Part shown: in pieces, positions 25,700 to 33,832 of the stretch
How the letters are laid out: the number at the start of each line of letters is the position of its first letter
How positions within the stretch are numbered: the first letter of the stretch is position 1
Translations under genes and position numbers: made by a program
Assembly (NCBI GenBank): GCA_964491395.1
Contig: CAZBGI010000021.1
Location: forward strand, 1-51,130
DNA from: SKVR01 sp964491395
Lineage (GTDB): Bacteria > Bacteroidota > Bacteroidia > Bacteroidales > UBA7960
Length of the DNA stretch: 51,130 bases
Direction of reading: 5' to 3'
Notes under the pieces: generated by a model
Told to the model about the DNA's origin: nothing
What the model saw: only the letters and a program-made list of their open reading frames with translations
The model's database searches: none

Positions 25700-25774
25700 A
25701 AGGTCTGATTTTATATGCGGTTCTTTTTTGATGCCTGATGGCGTAAAAATAGTGAATATTTGGAAAAACTTTTA

Positions 25775-26581
25775 TCAGATTTCTATCACTCCTTCAAAAA
25801 CTTGTTGAGCTGGCCCCTGCAGGTAAACATGGGTGTAAACTCCGGGTTGAGGGTTGTGGAAAGAAACCTGCATGTCTCCCCCTTTGGCTTTTAGTTCGAA
25901 CCGCTGGTTTCCAGTGTGGTTTTCCATGTAGTGCAGGGCGATGGCTGTGGCCGTGATACCGGTACCGCAGGCCAGGGTTTCTTCTTCTACCCCCCGTTCA
26001 TAGGTGCGAACAAAAATGTGATTGTTTTCCTTCCGGGCGATATTGAAATTCACTCCTCCTTTACCAAACTCTTCCTTGTTTCTCCAGGTTCTTCCCAGGG
26101 TGTGAAGGTCAATATCCTGTATTTCGTTTTTGAAAACCACATAATGGGGTGAACCGGTATCCAGCAGGTATCCCTCCTCAAAGGGTGTTATTTCAGTTAC
26201 ATCTCTCATTTCCAGGGAAACAATGGAATCATGGTTTTCAGACGAAACTATCCGGGCTTTGTGAGAACCGTCGATGGCAAGAAAGTTTGCATGTTTCTCA
26301 ATGATATTTTTAAAGGCAGCAAAGGCTACCAGGCATCTTCCTCCGTTGCCACACATGGTGCCTTCCTGACCGTCAGAGTTAAAGTATACCATCCTGAAGT
26401 CGTAGCCGGAATGGTTCTGCAACAATATGAGTCCGTCAGCACCGATTCCAAATCTTCTATCGCACAGGAATTCAACAAGTTCATTCATCTTGTCATGCGA
26501 TGATATTGGAAAAGTATCGCGTTCATCGATAATGATAAAATCATTACCGGCTCCCTGGTATTTATAAAAGTGTAATTTCAT
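25775..26581 (-). CDS. dapF: Diaminopimelate epimerase
   Basis: Interconverts LL- and meso-diaminopimelate, the last step before the meso-DAP used in peptidoglycan and lysine synthesis (EC 5.1.1.7). At 268 aa it has normal length. The two-base catalytic cysteines are present: Cys77 in MCGNGGRC and Cys205 in LACGTG. The N-terminal KYQGAGNDFIIID and GIGADGLILL motifs are standard. It heads a minus-strand group dapF-GNAT-mltG-phosphohexomutase. Its upstream region contains a long inverted repeat (26612-26678). Confidence 0.97.
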   Translation of the reverse strand: MKLHFYKYQGAGNDFIIIDERDTFPISSHDKMNELVEFLCDRRFGIGADGLILLQNHSGYDFRMVYFNSDGQEGTMCGNGGRCLVAFAAFKNIIEKHANFLAIDGSHKARIVSSENHDSIVSLEMRDVTEITPFEEGYLLDTGSPHYVVFKNEIQDIDLHTLGRTWRNKEEFGKGGVNFNIARKENNHIFVRTYERGVEEETLACGTGITATAIALHYMENHTGNQRFELKAKGGDMQVSFHNPQPGVYTHVYLQGPAQQVFEGVIEI

Positions 26582-26611
26582 CAGAATAAAATTGGTCTAA
26601 GTAATTGGTTA

Positions 26612-26678
26612 AATGGAACTTGCATAAACGACCTTATTCATTTCCTTTTGAGCGATCGGTGCTCATGCAAGTTTCATT
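26612..26678 (-). repeat. Structured inverted repeat upstream of dapF
   Basis: Arms 26612-26625 and 26665-26678 pair over 14 bp with a single G-T wobble (core AACTTGCAT/ATGCAAGTT). An inner hairpin GAGC/GCTC (26650-26653/26661-26664) stacks directly on the outer arm. Neither side has a T run, so it is not a simple terminator. It lies 31 nt above the dapF start and could be an RNA leader structure, an operator or a REP/MITE-like element. Confidence 0.55.
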
Positions 26679-26815
26679 AGAAAAAATTAGTAAAGTCATT
26701 GGTCTGGTGAAAAATACATGTATTGTCATGGCAAGGTTCATCTGTTCTTTCCAAAGGTTGAATGATTGTGTTGAAATTGCTTGATTTTACCCATAGTTTA
26801 CCGGGGCTAGAAGGA

Positions 26816-27451
26816 TTAAAAGTCCCCCAGAACAAGGGGTTTATTAACCGGAACAAGGGGTTTGAACGATGTAGTATGTTCCAAAGGGTATAATTCATTA
26901 AAATATTTCAGATAAATTTGAGAATTGTGTCTGGTTAAAGATACCATTTCATAGGAGTGAATTCCATAAAGAACAATCTTGTTTTTTCCCATTTTATAAC
27001 CTGTTGAGTTTAGTGGTGACTCCCAGAATTCAATTACAAAAATATCATCATTGCTCGCAGGTGCAGTATTTCCTATCAGTGAGTCTAATTTTCTATCACT
27101 GGGATAACTACTCTCTTTGGTTTTATTGATAAGTATATTTCTGGAAAATAAAAATCTGTCCTGAGCTATCAGGTTGCTGTTTGGAGTAGTTAAGGGAGGA
27201 CTGCCTGTTTGATAGAAAGGATTGCCGGTTGCTGGTTGCTGGTTCTTTTCCGCCAAAATGCTGTCATTGTCAGCCAGGAAAATTCCATGGTCTGAAAACA
27301 AGTCAATTACCTTGTCCACTGTCTCTGCAATAAGCCTGTCATTTTGTCGGTTGTTATGCCAATATACCAGTGTGGAACCCAGCAGGAATCCTATTAACAA
27401 GCCCAGAAATAAATGAAAGGCATTAAATTCCTTCTGAGTTTTATGCTTCAT
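26816..27451 (-). CDS. Membrane-anchored hypothetical protein
   Basis: Protein of 211 aa with a short basic N-terminus, one membrane segment (HLFLGLLIGFLLGSTLVYW, about 13-31) and an extracytoplasmic part. A low-complexity linker (about 65-100, rich in N, P and T) precedes a C-terminal beta-like domain (DDIFVIEFWESPLNSTGYKMG..., YGIHSYEMVSLTR). I do not recognise the family. It is 234 nt upstream of dapF on the same strand, with the structured inverted repeat in between. Confidence 0.68.
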   Translation of the reverse strand: MKHKTQKEFNAFHLFLGLLIGFLLGSTLVYWHNNRQNDRLIAETVDKVIDLFSDHGIFLADNDSILAEKNQQPATGNPFYQTGSPPLTTPNSNLIAQDRFLFSRNILINKTKESSYPSDRKLDSLIGNTAPASNDDIFVIEFWESPLNSTGYKMGKNKIVLYGIHSYEMVSLTRHNSQIYLKYFNELYPLEHTTSFKPLVPVNKPLVLGDF

Positions 27452-27882
27452 AGATTTCTTTTTTTTACCAGGGAAGATATAAAAAATGAGTAACTGGTGT
27501 TTTTACTATGTGTGCTAGCTGTTGAAATTGTATTTGTATTAAGTTGATTAACAGGTTTTTGGGGTGCTGTAAAGACCGGCTTAATCCACTCGGAGAGTTC
27601 TTTCCGGGTTGTATTGATTTAATGCTTAGCAAAATTACAAAAAAGAATGATAGCTTCTGTTATGTATGTGGGGATTATGTTTTAATGGCAAGTAGCTTAA
27701 CCAAATTTAACCAAGAACTGATACTGAAAGGGTTAGTCCTTCGTTTTTTAACAACCTGTTTAAAGTAAATTAATAGGAAAGTGAACAAAATCTGCAAAAA
27801 AAGGTACATCTTTTGAGAAAGTGTTTTAGGTTTTTCCAAAACTAAATTGAAACCACATATTGAACAATAAAAATAAACAATC
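27452..27882. other. 431-bp intergenic region upstream of the HtrA gene
   Basis: Divergent spacer between the anchored hypothetical gene and the HtrA-type protease gene. The 74-codon frame at 27544-27768 has no family features and is judged spurious. Only near-matches to the -7 consensus occur (for example TAGGTTTT at 27827-27834), which may mean the protease uses an alternative sigma factor (inference). A weak AAGG/CCTT hairpin followed by a T run lies near 27735-27757. Confidence 0.4.
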
Positions 27883-29364
27883 ATGAAAAAAGTACTCACA
27901 TTTTTACTTATTGCTATGTTAGGCGGTTTTTCTGCACTGGTAATACAAAAACAATTCTGGCCTTCGGCGGATACAAATACTGAGAGGACAGAAGGTATCA
28001 GCCAGGGTAATGGATGGGACGCTCCCTCACATTTTACCGGGGTAATGTCGAATGTACCGAAAACATTACCTGATTTTTCGGTAGTTGCCGAAATGACGGT
28101 TAATACCGTAGTGCACATCCGTGCAGAATTTGAAAGACCCAGCAGTATTTATGACGAATTTTTTGGAGGCAGCGATATGTTTCGCGAATTTTTTGGTCCC
28201 CAGCAGCGTCGTGCTCCTGATCGAAGGGTACAGGGTAGTGGAAGTGGCGTAATCATTAGCAGTGATGGTTATATTGTGACGAATAATCACGTAGTACAGG
28301 ATGCCGTCATGGTAGAAGTCAGCCTCAACGACAATCGTGTTTTTGAAGCCAGTGTCGTAGGACTTGACCCTACAACTGATTTGGCTTTGCTGAAAATAGA
28401 GGGTGAGGACTTTCCTTATGCTGTATTTGGGGATTCTGACGATGTGCAAATAGGAGAATGGGTGCTGGCCGTGGGTAACCCATTCAATCTGACTTCCACC
28501 GTAACAGCTGGTATCGTAAGTGCGAAAGGCCGGAATATTAATATTCTGGGAGGTGGCACAGCTATTGAATCCTTTATCCAAACTGATGCAGCCGTAAACC
28601 GCGGTAACAGTGGTGGTGCATTGGTAAATACCGATGGAGAACTAATAGGAATCAATGCTGCCATAGCTTCTACTACAGGTTCTTTTGCAGGATATTCTTT
28701 TGCTATACCTGCCAATATCGCGAAAAAAGTAACCATGGATTTAAAGGATCATGGAGAAGTGCAGCGTGGATTTCTGGGTATAAATATAGATGATGTAACA
28801 CCCGCGCTGGTTAGAGAACGAGATCTTGAGGTTAACAGAGGTGTGTACGTTGTCGGAGTTAATGAAAATAGTGCCGGCGATGAAGCCGGGTTGAAAGAGG
28901 GTGACATCATTACTGCAATAGATGACAAACCCATCAATACAACATCACATTTGCTGGAAACTATTGGAAGAAAACGCCCCGGTGATGAAGTTACTGTAAC
29001 CTGGAATCGTGATGGACGTATAATGGAAGGAAATGCTGTTCTTAGAAATATTCATGGAGATACCTCTATTGTAAAACGAGGAGAAAGAGAGGTGATAGAA
29101 GCCTTGGGTGCTACCCTTGAAGGTGTTGAACCACAGGATTTGCGTCGTCTGAGGATAGAAGGTGGCGTAAGGGTTGCATCCGTGGGAAGAGGAAAACTGG
29201 CCGAAGCCGGCATCCGGGAAGGTTTTATTATTACCCATGTGGATCGCCGTCCGGTAAATTCTGCCAGAGATGTTGTGTCTGAACTGAGCAACAAAACCGG
29301 GGGCGTTTTGATTGGAGGCGTTTATCCCAATGGCACACGTGCTTACTATGGTGTTGGATTATAA
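27883..29364 (+). CDS. HtrA/DegQ-family periplasmic serine protease (Do-like)
   Basis: Periplasmic protease and chaperone that handles misfolded envelope proteins. It has 493 aa: a signal peptide or anchor (residues 5-20), a trypsin-like domain and two PDZ domains (about 290-370 and 395-485). The catalytic triad is visible: His136 (TNNHVV), Asp166 (TTDLALL) and Ser243 (NRGNSGGAL). An EFFGG/FREFFG region precedes the protease domain, as in DegP-type LA loops. It is transcribed alone and ends at a strong terminator at 29384-29433. DegP, DegQ and DegS types cannot be separated with confidence, but two PDZ domains favour DegP/DegQ. Confidence 0.95.
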   Translation: MKKVLTFLLIAMLGGFSALVIQKQFWPSADTNTERTEGISQGNGWDAPSHFTGVMSNVPKTLPDFSVVAEMTVNTVVHIRAEFERPSSIYDEFFGGSDMFREFFGPQQRRAPDRRVQGSGSGVIISSDGYIVTNNHVVQDAVMVEVSLNDNRVFEASVVGLDPTTDLALLKIEGEDFPYAVFGDSDDVQIGEWVLAVGNPFNLTSTVTAGIVSAKGRNINILGGGTAIESFIQTDAAVNRGNSGGALVNTDGELIGINAAIASTTGSFAGYSFAIPANIAKKVTMDLKDHGEVQRGFLGINIDDVTPALVRERDLEVNRGVYVVGVNENSAGDEAGLKEGDIITAIDDKPINTTSHLLETIGRKRPGDEVTVTWNRDGRIMEGNAVLRNIHGDTSIVKRGEREVIEALGATLEGVEPQDLRRLRIEGGVRVASVGRGKLAEAGIREGFIITHVDRRPVNSARDVVSELSNKTGGVLIGGVYPNGTRAYYGVGL

Positions 29365-29383
29365 TTCCTGACCCATACACCTT

Positions 29384-29440
29384 CCATGCCTTTGGTTTTC
29401 TCCTTGAAAAGTGAACCAAAGGCATGGTCTTTTTGTTTTT
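29384..29440 (+). terminator. Rho-independent terminator after the HtrA gene
   Basis: The arms CCATGCCTTTGGTT (29384-29397) and AACCAAAGGCATGG (29414-29427) form a perfect 14-bp stem, followed by TCTTTTTGTTTTT. Confidence 0.95.
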
Positions 29441-29459
29441 ATACTAAGGATTTTTATCA

Positions 29460-29489
29460 TTGCTAATCTGTCTTTTTTTTGTAACTTTG
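29460..29489 (+). promoter_or_regulatory. Promoter of the primary sigma factor gene
   Basis: TTG at 29460-29462, a 19-nt spacer and TAACTTTG at 29482-29489: an exact Bacteroidota -33/-7 promoter. Transcription should start near 29495, about 65 nt before the ATG at 29559. Confidence 0.78.
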
Positions 29490-29558
29490 AAAGTTTTTTC
29501 GCCGTTATAAAACGGCGTATCTCCACTACCCCAAATCTCTATAAATTTAATTCGTATT

Positions 29559-30425
29559 ATGAGACAATTAAAGATTTCAAAATCTATTACCAATCGGGAT
29601 ACAGCTTCGTTAGACAAGTATCTTCAGGAAATAGGTAAAGTGCCCCTCATTACTGCAGAAGAAGAGGTGCAGCTTGCGCAACGCATAAAGCAGGGAGACC
29701 AGGCCGCTTTGGAAAAACTAACCAAGGCCAACCTTCGCTTTGTAGTGTCTGTGGCCAAGCAGTACCAAAATCAGGGGTTAAGCTTGCCTGACCTGATCAA
29801 CGAAGGGAACCTGGGCTTGATAAAAGCCGCCAAAAGGTTCGATGAAACCCGGGGGTTTAAATTTATCTCGTACGCGGTGTGGTGGATTCGTCAGTCTATT
29901 CTTCAGGCTTTGGCTGAACAGTCAAGAATTGTCAGGCTCCCGCTGAACCAGGTAGGTTCACTTAACAAAATCAAAAAGGAAGCTTCGCGCCTGGAACAAC
30001 GTTTTGAACGTCCGCCTTCAACCGAAGAATTGGCTGATTCACTTGAGATCAACGAAGACAAAATTACCGAGTCTTTCAGGATTTCAACTCATCATGTGTC
30101 TGTTGATGCACCCCTGGTTCAGGGAGAAGACGCAAGTCTGCTCGATGTGTATGTCAACCAGGATTCACCCAATGCTGACTCCAGTCTTATACATGAATCG
30201 CTGGCAAGAGAAATTCAAAGATCCCTGGCCACGCTTACCGAAAAAGAAAGAGATGTTATCAATTTGTATTTCGGCATAGGTATGAATCACGGGTTAACCC
30301 TGGATGAAATAGGAGCGAAATTCGACCTCACACGTGAACGTGTACGTCAGATAAAGGAAAAAGCTATCAGAAGGCTTAAACACACTTCAAGAAGTAAACT
30401 CTTAAAAGCCTATTTAGGTCAATAA
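29559..30425 (+). CDS. rpoD: Primary RNA polymerase sigma factor (Bacteroidota SigA/RpoD type)
   Basis: Housekeeping sigma factor, 288 aa; the short form lacking region 1.1 is normal in Bacteroidota. Region 1.2 (DTASLDKYLQEIGKVPLI), region 2 (ANLRFVVSVAKQYQNQGL, LPDLINEGNLGLIKAAKRFD, FISYAVWWIRQSI), region 3 and the region 4 helix-turn-helix (LTLDEIGAKFDLTRERVRQ) are all intact. It recognises TTTG/TAnnTTTG promoters like its own at 29460. It is flanked by terminators on both sides, so it is a single-gene unit. Confidence 0.96.
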   Translation: MRQLKISKSITNRDTASLDKYLQEIGKVPLITAEEEVQLAQRIKQGDQAALEKLTKANLRFVVSVAKQYQNQGLSLPDLINEGNLGLIKAAKRFDETRGFKFISYAVWWIRQSILQALAEQSRIVRLPLNQVGSLNKIKKEASRLEQRFERPPSTEELADSLEINEDKITESFRISTHHVSVDAPLVQGEDASLLDVYVNQDSPNADSSLIHESLAREIQRSLATLTEKERDVINLYFGIGMNHGLTLDEIGAKFDLTRERVRQIKEKAIRRLKHTSRSKLLKAYLGQ

Positions 30426-30449
30426 GTTTAGCTTAGTTTTATTGTTATC

Positions 30450-30488
30450 AAAAACGGTGTCTGTTTATTTACAGATGCCGTTTTTTTT
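30450..30488 (+). terminator. Rho-independent terminator after rpoD
   Basis: A 10-bp stem 30455-30464/30471-30480 (with two G-T wobbles) has A residues before it and a run of eight T after it (30481-30488). Confidence 0.9.
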
Positions 30489-30562
30489 CGTCTTCGCCCC
30501 CGTAAAACAGTCGCCGCTGAACGAAAAAACAGCAATTGCAGAGAAGATGACATCTTTTTAGT

Positions 30563-30570
30563 TATATTTG
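30563..30570 (+). promoter_or_regulatory. -7 element that decides the start of the nucleotidase gene
   Basis: TATATTTG matches TAnnTTTG exactly. It overlaps the most upstream possible start (TTG 30568), so translation must begin later; ATG 30631 is the first start followed by a good lipoprotein signal. The nearest upstream TTG (30536-30538) has a long 24-nt spacing. Confidence 0.5.
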
Positions 30571-30630
30571 ATGTTTAATATCTCATGGAAAAAATCAATT
30601 ATTTTTCATATCACTAAAGTCCTTTTCGTT

Positions 30631-32406
30631 ATGAAGACACCTTTTAGATTATTAAAACATTTGTTACTGGTTGTTTCAATTGTTGCTGGGTTTGGATGTC
30701 AACAGTCCGAAAAACAGGTGCATGTAAAAGTTATCACTACTACCGATGTACATGCAATGATATTTCCTTATGATTTTGTAGACGAAAGGGATGTTAGAGG
30801 CAGCCTGGCTCATGTAAAGTCATATGTGGATGAACAGCGTGATTTGCTGGAACAAAGCATCATTTTACTTGATAATGGTGATTTGCTGCAAGGGCAACCT
30901 ACCGGCTATTATTATAACTATCAGTCGGACAGGGATGTAAATTTGTTTGCAGATGTACTCAACTACATGGAATTTGATGCTGCCAGTGTTGGCAATCATG
31001 ATGTTGAAGCCGGCCCGGAGGTGTATAACAGATTAAAAGATGAGTTTGATTTTCCCTGGTTGGCCGCCAATATATTGAACAAGGAAACGGGTGAACCTTA
31101 TTTTGAACCTTATACCATCATTGAACGCAAAGGAGTTAAAATAGCGGTGCTGGGACTGGTAACTTCTTCTGTTCCTACCTGGCTTCCCCGGAAATTATGG
31201 GAGGATCTTGAATTTGTGGAAATGTATGATGCCGCTGTTGAATGGATGCAATATATCCGCGATAATGAACAACCCCACGCCATCATTGGCCTTTTCCATA
31301 GTGGAGCAGGGGAAGATTCTATGTATGACGGAGAATCATTATCGGCTGAGAATGCTTCGTTGTTTGTGGCCAAAAATATTCCCGGATTCGATGTTGTTTT
31401 TACAGGTCATGACCACAGGGTTCGCAACCAGGTTTTCGAAAATGCAGAAGGAGATACAGTGTTAATGCTGGCTGGACAATCTTACGGACGCTCTCTTGCG
31501 GTAGCAGATTTGTTTTTTAATCTCCTTCCCGACGGAACTTATGCGATAACGAATAAGGAAGGACATATTGCCGATATGGTAGATTATGATCCCGCTGAGG
31601 AATTTATGGAGAAATATAATGATGAATTTGAGCAGGTTAAACATTTTGTACTGCAACCTTTAGGCTCCTTACAGGTTGACTTGCAAACAAAAGATGCCTA
31701 TTTAGGGAATGCGGCTTTTGTTGATTTTGTCCATCAAATGCAACTCGAGTTAACCGGTGCTGAAGTCTCTTTTGCCGCTCCATTGTCTTTTAATGCAATG
31801 TTGAAGGAAGGAGACCTCTCTATGAAAGATATGTTTAATCTGTATCCTTTTGAGAACTATTTGTATGTAATGGAGTTGACGGGAGAGGAAATCAAAGGGG
31901 CTCTGGAATATTCTTACGGATTATGGTACAACACCATGAGTAGTCCGGAAGATCATGTTATGCTCTTTCAAGAGGATGAACAAGGTGAAATTGAGATGGA
32001 TCGAAACAACAGGGCCCGGTTTGCCAATGCTTTCTTTAATTTTGATTCCGCTGCAGGCCTGAACTATGAAGTTGACGTGAGCAAACCCGCCGGATCACGT
32101 ATCTCAATTAGTCAACTCTCTGATGGTGAGCCATTTGATTTGAATAAAACATACAAAGTGGCTGTAAACTCTTATCGGGGAAGTGGTGGTGGAGGCCATC
32201 TTACCCAGGGTGCCGGCATTGAACATGAACAGCTGGAAGATCGAATCGTTTGGGTTTCAGAAAAAGACCTGCGGAGTCATATTGCTGATTTTATCAGAAG
32301 CACAGAAGTTTTGAATCCCAAAGCCGGCGATAACTGGAAAGTAACGCCTGAAGAGTGGGCAGAACAGGCTTTAGAAAGAGATATAGAGCTGGTGTTTCCG
32401 AAGTAA
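30631..32406 (+). CDS. 5'-nucleotidase / 2',3'-cyclic phosphodiesterase family lipoprotein
   Basis: Metallophosphoesterase that releases nucleosides from extracellular nucleotides, 591 aa from ATG 30631. The frame is open to 30568, but the -7 box lies there. The lipobox VAGFGC puts the lipidated Cys at residue 23. Metallophosphoesterase motifs: TTTDVHAM (with DVH replacing the usual DxH), LLDNGDLLQGQP, ASVGNHDVEAG and FTGHDHR. The C-terminal substrate domain (5_nucleotid_C) includes the loop SYRGSGGGGHLTQGAG. Exact substrate (AMP, cyclic nucleotides, UDP-sugars) cannot be told. It is a monocistronic unit facing a convergent protease gene. Confidence 0.92.
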   Translation: MKTPFRLLKHLLLVVSIVAGFGCQQSEKQVHVKVITTTDVHAMIFPYDFVDERDVRGSLAHVKSYVDEQRDLLEQSIILLDNGDLLQGQPTGYYYNYQSDRDVNLFADVLNYMEFDAASVGNHDVEAGPEVYNRLKDEFDFPWLAANILNKETGEPYFEPYTIIERKGVKIAVLGLVTSSVPTWLPRKLWEDLEFVEMYDAAVEWMQYIRDNEQPHAIIGLFHSGAGEDSMYDGESLSAENASLFVAKNIPGFDVVFTGHDHRVRNQVFENAEGDTVLMLAGQSYGRSLAVADLFFNLLPDGTYAITNKEGHIADMVDYDPAEEFMEKYNDEFEQVKHFVLQPLGSLQVDLQTKDAYLGNAAFVDFVHQMQLELTGAEVSFAAPLSFNAMLKEGDLSMKDMFNLYPFENYLYVMELTGEEIKGALEYSYGLWYNTMSSPEDHVMLFQEDEQGEIEMDRNNRARFANAFFNFDSAAGLNYEVDVSKPAGSRISISQLSDGEPFDLNKTYKVAVNSYRGSGGGGHLTQGAGIEHEQLEDRIVWVSEKDLRSHIADFIRSTEVLNPKAGDNWKVTPEEWAEQALERDIELVFPK

Positions 32407-32421
32407 AAAAGATTATATCCA

Positions 32422-32487
32422 GGGATTTGCAGCCACAGGGAGAGTGTATCAGCGTTTTCTGAAATACGCCCGGAAGGCTGCAATCCC
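32422..32487. terminator. Long hairpin between convergent genes
   Basis: GGGATTTGCAGCC (32422-32434) pairs with GGCTGCAATCCC (32476-32487) with one bulged T. An inner GTGTAT/ATACGC stem extends it. It sits between the stops of two convergent genes and probably ends transcription both ways, although T runs are not adjacent to the stem (TCTTTTTTAC on the minus strand about 10 nt beyond). Confidence 0.6.
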
Positions 32488-32509
32488 CTTGAACCCTTGC
32501 AAATCATTC

Positions 32510-33748
32510 TTAGATATCTTCACGCAACCGGATACTTTTTTGATAGATGCTATCTCCTCTGATGATTTCCATCTGGATTGTGGTCCCTTCCGATTGATTC
32601 AGGATTCCAACTATATCCTCCAGCGAGAGCCTTGCCGAGGGTTTGTTGTCAATGCTGATTATCTGGTCTCCTTCTGAAATTCCTTCTTCCCAGGCTACAG
32701 AATTTTCCCGTACGGAATTAATAATAAATTTGTTGAAAGTTTCTCCCTCTGCAATAACTTCCATTCCACTCATATTGGTTTGAAATGGTCTGTTAAAGCC
32801 CCAGGTCTTTCGTAAAACAAGCTTTTCTGATGGATAATCAATAATCAACCGGAAACGGTTGAGTATTCCACCTCCAATAATTCCTTCCCATTCAAATTCC
32901 AGGTTGGCTGCCGATAGGAATTCTTGCTGGGGATAGGCTGCCAGGGGTTCGTGCAATTCAAATTCATCAATGTAAATTTTTTCCAGTCTGCCGGTTTCAC
33001 CTTTCAGTTCGCCACTAATTCCTTTACCCAGGTAAGAGGAAATTCTTTCCGGGGTCAGGTTCTGGTAACTGCGATTAAGAAATAATGGGTTGGTGGCTCC
33101 TAAATCCAACAGCAGCCGAAGAGAATCGACTGGCTGGTTTTGTCCTTTTACCCTTACCTCTAAATATGGCTTGTTGTTTACAATGGTTAATGGTATTTCG
33201 CGGCTCCTCCGTCCTACCCGGTAGGTTGGTTTTTGATATACCCTGACCAATTCCCGCCGGTAGTTTATTTTAATGGCAAATTCTTTGAAAAATTCGTATC
33301 CCATGATTCCATGCACAGGAAAACCAAATATTTCAGAGAAGGATATTATTCCTTCGGGAAGAACGATTAGATTCATGTTGTGACCTGTAATTCCAGGCAA
33401 GGAAAAAGTAAGTTCCCGGGCCATTCCGGCCTCAATAACTCCTTCATTACCCAGACCCAGAACATACACAAATTCATCTATTTCCAGATTAAAAGCATAA
33501 GCCACCAACGGCTCGGTAAGGATGGTTGTATTTACACCGGTATCCAGGATGAAATTGAGTGGAGGAGAATCGTTGATTCTCATTGGTACTACAATCAGGT
33601 TATGTGAAATGCGGGCAGGAATTCTGAGAGAACGATAATTGAGGTCAAAGCTGAAACCTTGTTTCTTTTCGTCTGATGTACCTGCAGAATTGCTGTTGGG
33701 CACAAGCAAAATAACCAGAAAAAAGAGGGAAAACTTTATCAAACGCAT
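32510..33748 (-). CDS. Two-lobed retropepsin-like aspartyl protease with C-terminal PDZ domain
   Basis: Exported protein of 412 aa with a signal peptide (residues 4-22). It contains two retropepsin-like lobes in one chain. The first has the canonical triad D69-T70-G71 (FILDTGVNTT). The second has D215-L216-G217 (LLLDLGATNP), where Leu replaces the usual Thr or Ser. A PDZ domain follows (about 335-410; VAWEEGISEGDQIISIDNKP). This architecture is frequent in Bacteroidota as an uncharacterised periplasmic aspartyl protease. Whether the DLG lobe supports catalysis is unclear. It is transcribed alone, convergent to the nucleotidase gene. Confidence 0.87.
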   Translation of the reverse strand: MRLIKFSLFFLVILLVPNSNSAGTSDEKKQGFSFDLNYRSLRIPARISHNLIVVPMRINDSPPLNFILDTGVNTTILTEPLVAYAFNLEIDEFVYVLGLGNEGVIEAGMARELTFSLPGITGHNMNLIVLPEGIISFSEIFGFPVHGIMGYEFFKEFAIKINYRRELVRVYQKPTYRVGRRSREIPLTIVNNKPYLEVRVKGQNQPVDSLRLLLDLGATNPLFLNRSYQNLTPERISSYLGKGISGELKGETGRLEKIYIDEFELHEPLAAYPQQEFLSAANLEFEWEGIIGGGILNRFRLIIDYPSEKLVLRKTWGFNRPFQTNMSGMEVIAEGETFNKFIINSVRENSVAWEEGISEGDQIISIDNKPSARLSLEDIVGILNQSEGTTIQMEIIRGDSIYQKSIRLREDI

Positions 33749-33832
33749 ATAATCCTGTTGTAGTTAAAACAATTTTACTACTGGATTATCTAACAATGTA
33801 ATGCGATGTCTTGTTTGATTTTTCCCCGGCAA

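Noticed and set aside
27544..27768. 74-codon plus-strand ORF upstream of the HtrA gene
   Set aside because: Composition (Cys/Leu/Lys mix) and lack of any motif suggest non-coding DNA; the same segment is also open on the other strand.
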